Translations under genes and position numbers: made by a program | The notes under the pieces: generated by a model | Told to the model about the DNA's origin: nothing | Seen by the model: only the letters and a program-made list of their open reading frames with translations | Database searches by the model: none | Shown: positions 26,701 through 34,847 of the stretch, piece after piece | How the letters are laid out: every line of letters begins with the position of its first letter | Numbering within the stretch: position 1 is the stretch's first letter | Source: Gammaproteobacteria bacterium | Lineage (GTDB): Bacteria > Pseudomonadota > Gammaproteobacteria > Burkholderiales > Thiobacillaceae | Assembly (NCBI GenBank): GCA_018820765.1 | Contig: JAHJNN010000017.1 | Location: 62,001-126,000, forward strand | DNA length: 64,000 nt | Direction of reading: 5' to 3'

Positions 26701-27055
26701 ACTGCAGCGTCACCTCGCCATTGGCCGGCACGTCAATCTGAAAATCCAGCAGCACCCAGCGCAGCGAGTTGTCGCGCGCGCCGTATCGACTGAGGACGGT
26801 GAACTGGGTCGGAATCTCGCGTCCCGCCGCGTCCGTCAGGCGTAGTTGCCCGGCATCCTGCACCACCCCGAGGGGCAACGGCACGCCTGTGGTGACGGGC
26901 CAGTCGCGGCGCTCGACGCCTGAATTGTCGCGCACCTGCAGCGGCACGTTGAAAATCCCCTTGCGCCAGCCATAGGCACCGCTGTTCTGGTCCAACGCAG
27001 CCGCCACCGGGGCTGCGCAAAACACGGTCAGGAGCAGCAGCAGGACACAGCGCAT
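23789..27055 (-). CDS. Large secreted polysaccharide lyase-like protein (exo-rhamnogalacturonan lyase/YetA-like)
   Basis: 1088 residues. A Sec signal peptide (first ~20 residues, ending VAAA) precedes an N-terminal beta-rich region whose opening (GIFNVPLQVRDNSGVERRDW, PVTTGVPLPLGVV) is typical of the RIFT-barrel start of PcRGLX/YetA-like exo-lyases. The middle (~450-850) is a helical (alpha/alpha) catalytic-like region rich in aromatic and His residues (WYSDVGNWYFEIARG, NSGGHHDSQSSGW, PDMEHYAFFRLFEYYYLTGD). The last ~200 residues include a fibronectin-III-like module (PPDPITDLRVARANRSGIAL, LPAGTYYVAICSWDEDRN). I assign the family with moderate confidence. An EPS locus often carries a periplasmic or surface lyase that trims or releases the polymer. 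The catalytic residues are not identified. Confidence 0.6.
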   Translation of the reverse strand: MRCVLLLLLTVFCAAPVAAALDQNSGAYGWRKGIFNVPLQVRDNSGVERRDWPVTTGVPLPLGVVQDAGQLRLTDAAGREIPTQFTVLSRYGARDNSLRWVLLDFQIDVPANGEVTLQLRNDRPTRAVATPIRITETGESITVDTGGVVATISRRDGSLLQSVSVGGKTVLKAGGNDGPAVRSGEVRKMERFRGPEWNTHGWEKSRSLENIDIAESIYRGGPPREVAVEMAAPLRSVVVIRGRHLPTERGAGILKSGLYDYAVRLHFYRGQSYIKVEYALENADRAQPQSSHVFREASLNHTLTLGSRAVVTGGGLMAQQGAPALASFPVTAQQESWLVQRAGRSETKYGRPVVDEGRYQLGPGTEGTIDSPRATGKRGRFLDVSDNEKGVAVAMRYLWEQAPRAIGLSPKRLRVVVQADSPGHRADTDRPGYDLDLGERSLHDILYYFHTGDAREARVADMAEAFEYPLFARAPPAWYSDVGNWYFEIARGPGTPARWADSDKHWIPESVGVGKHGESRSYNSGGHHDSQSSGWLSFLRSGKLADLERNLAISRWSIAHNPGWAYRDNVIGFGSGADRYRAVDRALDDWNRLTAFGPKDFTLWRSDQTYTEQTPAGEVLRHAGGRSYLNGYKVLPDMEHYAFFRLFEYYYLTGDVRALDAIHGFVNWDINFQHRHLFQGRMQPLAVTDLFERDPEALRRGHYSRVYAWMLFTNLAGYHATGSPVYDEFARWQVRRALALLRHRHGQLTSWSVTVASVARLIFGRATAVQESESQSWMEAMGTIALHEAYKTYDDERILDGIWGQADYFSHHVLYYPRLGMINNRTGMPNKPLGYGEGRDASLTPQRHDWVIQAWPVLYHYTGWPEVAERYRNFERARKDTWTQDVFLQTVHWEQQNVAKRSSRPPDPITDLRVARANRSGIALTWTSPPDDGPAGRADRYFVKYSTKPIVEFAPTDHPARDGDRARIVQKTEEMVLSRSTGKRLNTNIRPGEAGTEAKDVQRAHPEWHRINAFWMAEHVAGEPVPAPAGSAETFVIRELRPHNWFGAPRQPGLEILPAGTYYVAICSWDEDRNLSRLSNVVKLQLGK

Positions 27056-27145
27056 TTTTCATGCTTTCAGGATGTTGGCCCGGATGGGTGTGGCCGCGAG
27101 AATGCTCACAGCATAGGTCAATTCACAGGCGGCACGGCAATGCCC

Positions 27146-28348
27146 TTACTCCGGCCAGTCCAGCCTGAGCGCCCACACGGCAGCCGGCTTGACGTGATTC
27201 CCTGTGACCAGCAGAAAGACCTTGTGGAAGGGGTCGTAAGCCATCATGTAGTTCATTCCTAGCGGCTCCAGGTCGGCGTCGGGCAGGCGAACGCAGCGGT
27301 TGCGTCCGAGGTCATAGACGAAGGTACTGCTCGACTGCGCGTGCCCCGTTCGCTTACGCCGCCCCGTCTCGTCCTCTGCGTAGGGGACATTATCGACCAC
27401 CAGCAGGAACACCTCGTGATCTCGGTCATAGGCAACGGGGAAGTGCGTGCCGGGAGGACAGGACGCCCCTTGTGGCGTTTTCTTTTCCCACCTCCCCTTG
27501 CCGCCGGCCCGCGCCCCCGGTGCATAAACCCACACCGCATTGCTGGGGTGGTAGTCGCCGAAAACCACGAATTTCTTGTGCTTGAAATCGTAGTCCATGG
27601 TGTGGTGCATGTTGTGATGGCTTTCCCCGGTGGCCTTCTTCCACTGGTCGCGCTCGGGGCCGATCTCCCAGATACCCTGATAGTAGGCTGCGATGACATC
27701 CCGATCGGGATCGTAGGCAGAAGCAGCGGCGAAGAACTTTGGATAGGGCTTGCCGTCATTGGCGAAGATCCGCCACTGGCGGGTTCTCAGATCGTATAGC
27801 CAAGTGGGGTGGATTTTCGCAGCAGGCACTCGTTTCCGGACTGGATTGTGCTCTGGCAGGGCGCTGACCAGGATGGCGTCGAGGCTGGGGTCGTAGACGA
27901 TGTTGTCGTAGGTGTGCATGGCCCAGGGGAGCAGGCGGCCGGTCCCGGCGATGGCGTGCCCGGCGGCATCCGCCCGGTAACTTTCCTGCGGCGCGCGCGG
28001 ATAGTGGGTTTCCCAGCGCCCGGTCGCGGGGTCGAATTCATGGACCTCGTTGTCCCAGTCTAGGCCGTGCGTATTGGAACCGAATATCAGCAGCCTGCCG
28101 CGCCTCGAGTCGTAGGCGATCCCGGCGTGGGCCTGGCGCCGCCAACCAGCTTGGGCAGGCTGGGCGAACAGGCTCCACGCATTGGGTTTGAGTGCGAGCA
28201 GGCGCGGATTCAGAAGCCGCCCCTGCATGTCCTTTGGCCCGCCGCCTTGCGTCGCCGCCCATGTCGAGCCCGCCAGCAACCCGGCGACGGCTAGCGTGAG
28301 AAGAAGGGCCAGCCGGGAGTAACCGTGCCATGAAGTGCACAAAGGCAT
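27146..28348 (-). CDS. Secreted kelch/beta-propeller-like protein
   Basis: 400 residues. The chosen start (complement of 28346-28348) has AAGGAA directly upstream and gives a clear signal peptide (LALLLTLAVAGLLAGSTWA). Repeated blades follow the kelch pattern 'hydrophobic-YD-x-(R/D)-x-G-x-h-x-h-F/Y-G-...-W' (AYDSRRGRLLIFGSNTHGLD, YDPSLDAILVSALPE, AYDPDRDVIAAYYQG, YDFKHKKFVVFGDYHPSN, AYDRDHEVFLLVVDN, AYDPFHKVFLLVTGNH), giving at least six blades. Probably periplasmic or extracellular, with a glycan- or protein-binding role. It sits 90 bp upstream of the large lyase-like gene in the same direction, so the two may act together. An open frame to 28396 is less likely. Confidence 0.65.
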   Translation of the reverse strand: MPLCTSWHGYSRLALLLTLAVAGLLAGSTWAATQGGGPKDMQGRLLNPRLLALKPNAWSLFAQPAQAGWRRQAHAGIAYDSRRGRLLIFGSNTHGLDWDNEVHEFDPATGRWETHYPRAPQESYRADAAGHAIAGTGRLLPWAMHTYDNIVYDPSLDAILVSALPEHNPVRKRVPAAKIHPTWLYDLRTRQWRIFANDGKPYPKFFAAASAYDPDRDVIAAYYQGIWEIGPERDQWKKATGESHHNMHHTMDYDFKHKKFVVFGDYHPSNAVWVYAPGARAGGKGRWEKKTPQGASCPPGTHFPVAYDRDHEVFLLVVDNVPYAEDETGRRKRTGHAQSSSTFVYDLGRNRCVRLPDADLEPLGMNYMMAYDPFHKVFLLVTGNHVKPAAVWALRLDWPE

Positions 28349-28507
28349 TTCCTTTCTGTCTGCGTCAACCCGGTCAAACAGACCTGGCCACGTCACAGGC
28401 GCCCTCTACCAACAGCCACGAACGATCCCGACGCACGTAAGGCTCTGTGACCTGCTGCTAAGAGCTTAGGTCAAATGCAGGAATCCCGCTGGCGGAACAG
28501 CCGTGGC

Positions 28508-29752
28508 TCAGGGGGCTCGCGCACCCAGCCGATAAACGGTGTTTGGATGTTCCTGAATGAACCGGTGCAAGTCAGATCTCAACCCATTCAAGTGGGATTC
28601 CAATGAGGTCGGCGTAACCCTGACGCCAAATGGAGGATGTAAGTCAGCGACACAGGGCCGCGCAAGCATGTTGGCAAGCATTACATCACCCAGTTCCTGA
28701 CGATAGTGTGCGGGCTCCCAAAACCAATGCAGGATGCTTAGCTTGTCGTTCCGTGCAGGGGGGGGTTCCGTGGAATACCGGTCAAAAGTGTTGAAATCCC
28801 ACAATGCCACGCCATATTCAGAAGCGACGCCTGCCAACTGTCGTTTCCACTCTTCCAGTAACCGCCAGTTTCCGCTCTCTTCGATTTGAACCAGATAGTC
28901 AGCATGGTAGGGATTGATGAAGAGGACAACCTCGGTCCCCTCAGTCTCCGCCCAATCCAACATTCGCCGCAATGCAAGAATGTGTTTTGATGGTTGACCG
29001 TTTACATCCACGATACCGAGATTCATTCGATGCAAGCGCTTCCTGAGTTCGGCATTCTTTTGCATGAAGAGCACAGACTGCCCCTCGCCACGAATGATCT
29101 GCAGGTAATCCTGTGCAGGATTGAACCCATTCTCGTGCCGGGTGGGGGAATGGATGTTGCGTTGTGAGGCGACAGTCAGGAACGAATCTTCCACGGCACC
29201 CAGCGAGAAAAGACCGCTAAAAACATCCGCTGCCTGTTGGCCGCCAATCGGGATGAATCCGGTTTCTGCTCGCGACATCAGGCGACTATTCCTGTCCAAA
29301 CGGTTCCAGTCGATGTGGCCTGTTGACTTCGATGGGTCGACCAGAAAATCAAGGAAATCGACGCCGAAAAATATGCGGCGCGTTTCGCCGCTTTCGGCAG
29401 CATGCTGCACATAACGCACTTGCATAAAGACATCGGCGCCTGGAATGGCGGTATTGAAAACGGACTGCTCTCCGTCTTCCCAACAGGCACTTCGCGGATT
29501 CAGCCCCATCTCAGGACGCGAGTTGCCTCCAATGACCGACCTGGGCTTCACTCTCGATGCCATGTAGGGCTTGGCTACGCGCACCCTTTCAGCGGCCGCT
29601 GGCTTCAATTCATTGAAGCCAGCCACCCGGCGGCTGCCAAAGAGGCCGTAGGGGTCCACCAGATAGTTAAAGGCGGCAGCACTCAGGCAAGCCAGCAGAA
29701 ACGTCATCGACAGTGCCAGTAGAAAGCGCTTGTGCAATTCGGTGTCGGCCAT
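28508..29752 (-). CDS. SGNH/AlgJ-like membrane-anchored protein partnering MBOAT acyltransferase
   Basis: 414 residues. One N-terminal transmembrane helix (~10-32) and then VIGGNSRPEMGLNP (~73-86), a G-x-S-R type block I with candidate nucleophile Ser, as in AlgJ/AlgX/DltD-like SGNH proteins. Near the C-terminus LHWFWEPAHYRQELGDVML holds the likely 'E/D-x2-H' dyad. Such proteins receive acyl groups passed through an MBOAT and acetylate the growing polysaccharide in the periplasm. The MBOAT gene ends 3 bp before this gene's ATG, so the pair is cotranscribed. The local GC is lower than in the flanking genes. Confidence 0.72.
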   Translation of the reverse strand: MADTELHKRFLLALSMTFLLACLSAAAFNYLVDPYGLFGSRRVAGFNELKPAAAERVRVAKPYMASRVKPRSVIGGNSRPEMGLNPRSACWEDGEQSVFNTAIPGADVFMQVRYVQHAAESGETRRIFFGVDFLDFLVDPSKSTGHIDWNRLDRNSRLMSRAETGFIPIGGQQAADVFSGLFSLGAVEDSFLTVASQRNIHSPTRHENGFNPAQDYLQIIRGEGQSVLFMQKNAELRKRLHRMNLGIVDVNGQPSKHILALRRMLDWAETEGTEVVLFINPYHADYLVQIEESGNWRLLEEWKRQLAGVASEYGVALWDFNTFDRYSTEPPPARNDKLSILHWFWEPAHYRQELGDVMLANMLARPCVADLHPPFGVRVTPTSLESHLNGLRSDLHRFIQEHPNTVYRLGARAP

Positions 29753-29755
29753 GGC

Positions 29756-31342
29756 TCAGAACTGGAAATAGAGGAATTCGGAGACGCGGTTCATGGCAAG
29801 CACGCCCACGGCAGCAGTCACTCCCCCGGCTACCGCCCACCTCAGGCTGGGCTTCCAGCTGAGAGCAGGATAAAGCCGGTGCATCGCCCGAATTTCGCTC
29901 TTCGCTTCTCCATGACGAGGGCTTATCCCGGGTTCCATTCCGTGCATGATCTGCTGGGTATTCGGCATGGCCAACACGGCCACCATCAATAGAAGAATCC
30001 ATAGCCATGTGAAAATGAACTGGCTCCCTCCGCCCAGATAGCTCGTGAAGCCAAGATCGACCAGGATGGGCCACGTGCTCCCCAGCCTTGCTGCGACGGC
30101 ATTCGGGAGGGCGATTCCGTTCCACCCTGCCATGCTGTGCAGCATCGCAAGCGCCGCGTCGAAACTGGCGGCGCGAAAGAATACCCAGCCGATCACGACC
30201 GCGGCGAACGTCATTGACCACGCGAGCAGTTTCGCCAGACGCCTTGGCAGGAGTGGCCCGCGCCAGAACCTGTTTACAAAATATATCCAGGCGTGATTGA
30301 TGCACAGGTAAAGACCGTGCAAACCTCCCCAAACAAGAAAAGTCCAGCCGGCCCCATGCCACAGCCCGCCGAGCAGCATGGTAACCATCAGGTTGATGTA
30401 TCGTCGAACCGTTCCTTTGCGATTGCCGCCCAAGGCGAAATAAAGGTAATCACGCAAAAAACGCGAGAGCGTCATGTGCCAGCGGCGCCAGAACTCGACA
30501 ATGTTGGTTGCCTTGTAGGGCGAGTGAAAATTGAGCGGCAGCTTCACTCCGAACATGCGCGAAAGCCCGATTGCCATGTCGGAATAACCCGAGAAGTCGA
30601 AATAGAGTTGGAAGGTGTAGGCCAGTGCACCGCCCCATGCCTCAAATAAAGTCAGGGTCTGCCCGACAGCAGCAGCGTCAAATACGGGGGTTGAGTATTG
30701 TGCAACGCCATCAGCAAGGACTGTCTTTTTGAAAAGCCCAATGATAAAGATCGTCAGGCCGACGGAAACATTCTCCCAGTGCGGGCGGTAGGTCTGTGCC
30801 TGCGCGAACTGCGGCATCATCTCTTTGTGATGCAGCACCGGCCCCGCGATGAGATGGGGGAAATAGGTCACGAAGAGTCCGTAATGGATGAAGTTGCGTT
30901 CCTTCACCTCGCCCCGGTATGCATCGACCAGGAAGGCGATCTGCGTGAAGGTGAAAAAAGAAATTCCGAGTGGCAGGATGACATCTTCCAGATGCCACCC
31001 TGCCCCTAACAATTCATTGGTGTTGGTCAGGAAGAAGTTTGCATATTTGTAATAGGCCAGGAGGGCAAGATTTCCGCTGACAGCGGCAATCAGCATGTAC
31101 TTTGCCCGGGCCAGCCTGCCACGATGATGTTCCCGGGAAATGGCCGAACCCATCGCAAAGTTGAACAGGATGGAACCGATCAGCAGGCTGACGTAAGCGG
31201 GATTCCACCAGCCATAGAAAAACAGTGATGCGGAAAACAGCCAGAGCGCGGCGAGGGAACGGCTGTAACGGCCGATGACGAAGAAGGCCGCGAAGGTGAC
31301 CGGAAAGTAGAAGAAAAGAAACTCGTATGAATTGAACAGCAT
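29756..31342 (-). CDS. MBOAT family O-acyltransferase (AlgI-like)
   Basis: 528 residues, polytopic with about ten to twelve hydrophobic segments from the first residues (MLFNSYEFLFFYFPVTFAAF). The MBOAT core is evident: GLSRMFGVKLPLNFHSPYKA, FWRRWHMTLSRFLRDYLYFA, and LLGGLWHGAGWTFLVWGGLH with the conserved His. It moves an acyl (commonly acetyl) group across the inner membrane for O-acylation of a secreted glycan. The downstream SGNH-like gene would complete the reaction. The start ATG is well placed before the first helix. Confidence 0.93.
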   Translation of the reverse strand: MLFNSYEFLFFYFPVTFAAFFVIGRYSRSLAALWLFSASLFFYGWWNPAYVSLLIGSILFNFAMGSAISREHHRGRLARAKYMLIAAVSGNLALLAYYKYANFFLTNTNELLGAGWHLEDVILPLGISFFTFTQIAFLVDAYRGEVKERNFIHYGLFVTYFPHLIAGPVLHHKEMMPQFAQAQTYRPHWENVSVGLTIFIIGLFKKTVLADGVAQYSTPVFDAAAVGQTLTLFEAWGGALAYTFQLYFDFSGYSDMAIGLSRMFGVKLPLNFHSPYKATNIVEFWRRWHMTLSRFLRDYLYFALGGNRKGTVRRYINLMVTMLLGGLWHGAGWTFLVWGGLHGLYLCINHAWIYFVNRFWRGPLLPRRLAKLLAWSMTFAAVVIGWVFFRAASFDAALAMLHSMAGWNGIALPNAVAARLGSTWPILVDLGFTSYLGGGSQFIFTWLWILLLMVAVLAMPNTQQIMHGMEPGISPRHGEAKSEIRAMHRLYPALSWKPSLRWAVAGGVTAAVGVLAMNRVSEFLYFQF

Positions 31343-31462
31343 GGCGTTACTTGGGGAGCAACATATCTAGCGCCTGAAACATGACAGGGAAGTCATACGA
31401 TGCACGCCTCACGGAAGATTGCTAGTTCAATCCAGCCGCCGACTGACACAATCGCCTCATTG

Positions 31463-32785
31463 TCATTTACGCTGCCACGCGGGTGTTTTATCCCAGCGCG
31501 TCGAGCGGTGAACGGGCGGCTTGTCCGGACCGTTCACCACACCCAGCGGCACTCTGTCCAGCACACCGGCAAACTTGGCCGTCAGCACCAGAACAATCAT
31601 CAGATGATAGGTGAGGTCAAAATAAGCCAGGCCGAGGAACGCCCCTCCGGCCCCGTAACCGATCAGGCTGACCTGGATCATCGCGGCCAGATCGGCTGCC
31701 CACTTTCGCTGAGGATCGTTCTTGCATTCGCGTATGACCTGGTTGGCACGCAGCCAAGCGAATACTGCCAACAGGACGAACATTCCAAAGCCGATGAAAC
31801 CATGCTCACCCATCACTTCAAAGTAGATACTATGCACGTCATGGACTCTGAACGGCTCGGGGGCGTATTGCCGGAAGGTGGGTGGTCTGAATGCGTCGTA
31901 GCCGCCCCCTGTCACCCTGTCTTTCGCCACGTTGAATGCGGTGTGCCACGCATTGATGCGGCCCAGTGCTGAATCATCCTGCTGGTAATTCTGGATGGAG
32001 TGCATCCGGTCATACCATTCCTGCGGCATCACCGCGCCTATGATCGCGATCGCGATCACCATATAGAAGCCCATGACAAACTTGTGGCGGCTCTTGAACC
32101 AGAGGAACAGGCCCATGGCGGCCATTGCCAGCAACCCCCCGCGTGACTGGCTCCCGATGGCGGCGACGCCGGACAAGACCATGGCCGACGCCAGCCCGAA
32201 ACGAACCCATTGCTGGGTGGCCTGCAAATGCAGATAGCGGATAAGTGGAATGAGCATGGCCAGCACCAAGGCCATTTCATTGTTGCCGCCGAAGAACGTG
32301 CCCGCCGGCCCCTGAACCCGGAACTGCCCGCCGTGGACGATAGTGAATATGCCGCCTTTGACTCCGTAGTAGCCCAGCGACAGGGCGATGATCCAGATCA
32401 TCCAGTGCAGATGCTGCCGCTCCTTGATGATCATGGCGGTGAGAAAAACCATGAGCTGGATTTTCCAGACCTTGTTCCACTGGACCCATGCAAGCTCTGG
32501 ATAAAATGAAAACATCGTAGTGACGAGCATCCAGCCGATGAACATCAGCAGCAGGATCGTCTCGCGCGTCCAGACCATTTCCTTTTTCTCTTTTGAGAAC
32601 AGGAAAGCCGTGATGGTGACGATGGCGCAGATGGAAGCGAAAGGAAAATCGTAAGCAAAACCCCAGGTCTGACGATGCGGATTCATATAGCCAAGCCAGC
32701 ACCACAGCAGGATGCCGATCCAGGGCCGCTTGAAGATGAACGGCAGAACGCCGAACACAATGGCGGTAACCAGTATGTCTCTCAT
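31463..32785 (-). CDS. O-ligase/Wzy-like membrane protein, exosortase A associated (TIGR03097 type)
   Basis: 440 residues, about ten to eleven transmembrane helices. Marker strings: WCWLGYMNPHRQTWGFAYD (~28-46), GTFFGGNNEMALVLAMLIP (~165-183), IGSQSRGGLLAMAAMGLFLW (~215-234) and a large periplasmic loop near residues 265-320 with VHDVHSIYFEVMGEHGFIGF (His-rich loop typical of O-antigen ligase/polymerase proteins). The family is described as a putative O-glycosylation ligase found with exosortase A, likely polymerising the repeat unit or transferring glycan to protein. The start overlaps the stop of the formyltransferase gene (ATGA). Confidence 0.88.
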   Translation of the reverse strand: MRDILVTAIVFGVLPFIFKRPWIGILLWCWLGYMNPHRQTWGFAYDFPFASICAIVTITAFLFSKEKKEMVWTRETILLLMFIGWMLVTTMFSFYPELAWVQWNKVWKIQLMVFLTAMIIKERQHLHWMIWIIALSLGYYGVKGGIFTIVHGGQFRVQGPAGTFFGGNNEMALVLAMLIPLIRYLHLQATQQWVRFGLASAMVLSGVAAIGSQSRGGLLAMAAMGLFLWFKSRHKFVMGFYMVIAIAIIGAVMPQEWYDRMHSIQNYQQDDSALGRINAWHTAFNVAKDRVTGGGYDAFRPPTFRQYAPEPFRVHDVHSIYFEVMGEHGFIGFGMFVLLAVFAWLRANQVIRECKNDPQRKWAADLAAMIQVSLIGYGAGGAFLGLAYFDLTYHLMIVLVLTAKFAGVLDRVPLGVVNGPDKPPVHRSTRWDKTPAWQRK

Positions 32786-33615
32786 GTGTTCTGTTCCTTG
32801 ACTGTTCCATTGGCAAACCAGTTGACTCTTCGCGGCAAGGCCATGCCCTTGAGCATGCCGGCAGCAAGCTGGGCGGCCAGCGCACGTTCATGAAGCAGGC
32901 CGCGGTCCTTGACCTGGTACAGGTGGCCCCTGCCCGGCTGCACCCTGCCAAGCTGTTCGCCCTGTGCAAGCCGTGCAACGGCTTCAGCGTAGACCTCGGC
33001 GCTATCCTGCACCGCACGCCAGAACAACACCAATTCGCTATCACCCTCGCACACTTCCGGACTAATGTGCGCGATCAGGCGGCCGGTGTCGATGCCGGCA
33101 TCGATGTAATGCAGGGTACAGCCGATTTTTTCCGGTTCGCCGTTGTAGAGCGCCCAGAAAGTGCAGTCGGCGCCACGGTATTCGGGCGACAGCCCGCCGT
33201 GCAGGTTGACGATGCCGAGGCGGCCTTCCTGCAGCAGTTCTCCGCGGATCAGCGAGGTACCGAACACGCAAATCAGGTCGGGCTGAAGGTCGCGCGCCAG
33301 CTTCACCACTTCGGGGTGATTGATGTGCGTGACTTCGCGCACCAGTTCGGGACGATCGAGCCGGGGTTCGCCATCCGGAAAAAAGAACTTCGCCTCGGGG
33401 TTGCCGGTGTAGCGGCGGCGGTCGCGCAGCCAGCGCCAGGCCTTGCGAAACAGATTGTCGGGGCGCAGTTTTTTCAGGGTCTTTTTCAGGTTCCACTCGC
33501 CGCCGGTTTCCTGCACGATGGCCAGCGCCTCGCCGGCGCGGCACAGGGCGTTGGCGACGTGCAGGTGGCGGGCGCTGCGCCCGCACAGGATCATGATCCG
33601 CAACCGGGTCATCAC
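32782..33615 (-). CDS. Formyltransferase family protein (sugar/EPS modifying)
   Basis: 277 residues. The formyl transfer core reads IVNLHGGLSPEYRGADCTFW at ~135-154 and GCTLHYIDAGIDTGRLI at ~165-181, supplying the conserved Asn137, His139 and Asp176 used with 10-formyl-tetrahydrofolate. In polysaccharide loci such enzymes formylate amino sugars (for example 4-amino-4,6-dideoxyhexoses); here the substrate is not known, and a related tRNA-Met formyltransferase role is unlikely because the tRNA-binding C-terminal domain is missing and the N-terminus is unusual. Both ends overlap neighbours by 4 bp, so translation is coupled. Confidence 0.87.
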   Translation of the reverse strand: MMTRLRIMILCGRSARHLHVANALCRAGEALAIVQETGGEWNLKKTLKKLRPDNLFRKAWRWLRDRRRYTGNPEAKFFFPDGEPRLDRPELVREVTHINHPEVVKLARDLQPDLICVFGTSLIRGELLQEGRLGIVNLHGGLSPEYRGADCTFWALYNGEPEKIGCTLHYIDAGIDTGRLIAHISPEVCEGDSELVLFWRAVQDSAEVYAEAVARLAQGEQLGRVQPGRGHLYQVKDRGLLHERALAAQLAAGMLKGMALPRRVNWFANGTVKEQNT

Positions 33616-34823
33616 GGCAACCCTTTGGCTACCGCCGGGATGGGCGGCACGGCCACATTGGCCATGTCCATGATCAGCGCATCGGCAAAGAATTTTGCCG
33701 CCCAGTTGGGGAATTCGAAGCGCGAATACGCACCCCAGATCGGCGCCGATCCGGGGATGGCGCCGCGCACGACGGGATCATTCTCTTCCAGCTGCTGGGT
33801 GCGCTTGACGTAGGCGATCGCCCGCCAGGCGGCATCGCGGTAGCTTTTGTCCCCGCTGATCTGCGCCAGCCGCAGCCAGCACAGTGCCATTTGCGCGACA
33901 CCCGTGACGCAGGCGTAGCTTGCCGTCGGCGTCCAGCCGTCGTCGTAGGTTCCGGCGAGCCAGCCATCGCTGCGCTGTTTTTCCATCAGACCACGGGCGG
34001 CGATTTCGGCAGCCCGGAGATAACGCTCCTCACCCAGCAGCACGGCCACTTCGATGAAGCCGCGGATGGCGTAGGCGATGGTGTGGGTGAAGGGATGCCT
34101 GCCCGGCACAAAGGCATTGGTGGCGAACCAGCCGCTTGGCGTCTGCTGGCTGAGCGCCCAGTCGAGGTTGCGCCGCGCCGCCGCGATGAATTCGGGTTCG
34201 TTGGCCACCACGCCCGTGGCCGCGAGCGCCCAGATGGCCCGCGTGTTGTAGACGTGCGGCACGCCGTTGTGCTCGAACTTGCGATAGCAGCCGTCTTCAT
34301 CCTGCTGCGCCACCAGCCAGCGGCCGGCGCGCACGCCTGCTACGAGGCAGTCCTGTCGATCAAGCGACGTGTAGCCCGCCACCAGGCCATGCATGATCTG
34401 GCCCTGGTTGAAGATCACCGGGTGGCTGCCCGTCTCGCCAAAGTGCCCGGGAAATGCGCCATCTGCGGTTTGCAGCGAGAGTTCCCAGTCGATCATTTTC
34501 TGGGCGCGCTCGATGAGTTCTGGGCGGTCGAGGTATTCCGCAGCGGCAATGAAGGTCTCGATGATGTAGCCGGTGGTCTCGGGGTAGCCGGGCAGCCAGC
34601 CGTCCTCGAAGCTCCAGCCGGCGGCGACCCCGCCCGCATCTGGCTTGTGCTTGCGTACGTCCTGCGCGCGGCACAGCCAGTCGATGGCGCCTCGCAAGTG
34701 AGTGCGGTTGTCCTGCTCGGGCTGGCGGGCCGTTCCGGCGATGTCCTGCATCACCAGGCGCAGATGGCGCCCTTGCCAGGGCTTGTATCGCAGAGGGAGC
34801 TGGATGAGGGATGACGGTTTCAT
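33612..34823 (-). CDS. Alpha/alpha-toroid (prenyltransferase/squalene-cyclase-like fold) protein, second copy
   Basis: 403 residues. Repeated hairpins include GWLPGYPETTGYIIETFIAA (~75-94), WELSLQTADGAFPGHFGETG, IFNQGQIMHGLVAGYTSLD, VYNTRAIWALAATGVV, LDWALSQQTPSGWFATNAF and YDDGWTPTASYACVTGVAQM. These repeat a 'Q-x-x-DG-x-F ... GQ-x-x-x-GL' unit seen also in the protein at 7473-8393. The fold is that of glycoside lyases, terpene cyclases and prenyltransferases. No signal peptide. Its place between a CapK-like ligase and a formyltransferase inside the XrtA operon suggests a polymer-tailoring role. The exact activity is unknown. Confidence 0.72.
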   Translation of the reverse strand: MKPSSLIQLPLRYKPWQGRHLRLVMQDIAGTARQPEQDNRTHLRGAIDWLCRAQDVRKHKPDAGGVAAGWSFEDGWLPGYPETTGYIIETFIAAAEYLDRPELIERAQKMIDWELSLQTADGAFPGHFGETGSHPVIFNQGQIMHGLVAGYTSLDRQDCLVAGVRAGRWLVAQQDEDGCYRKFEHNGVPHVYNTRAIWALAATGVVANEPEFIAAARRNLDWALSQQTPSGWFATNAFVPGRHPFTHTIAYAIRGFIEVAVLLGEERYLRAAEIAARGLMEKQRSDGWLAGTYDDGWTPTASYACVTGVAQMALCWLRLAQISGDKSYRDAAWRAIAYVKRTQQLEENDPVVRGAIPGSAPIWGAYSRFEFPNWAAKFFADALIMDMANVAVPPIPAVAKGLP

Positions 34824-34847
34824 GATTTAGTTCAGGTCGGTTCGCGT

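Noticed and set aside
23903-26845. 980-codon plus-strand open frame opposite the lyase-like gene
   Set aside because: High-GC shadow of the real minus-strand gene. The product is rich in Arg, Gly and Val with no domain or ribosome binding site.
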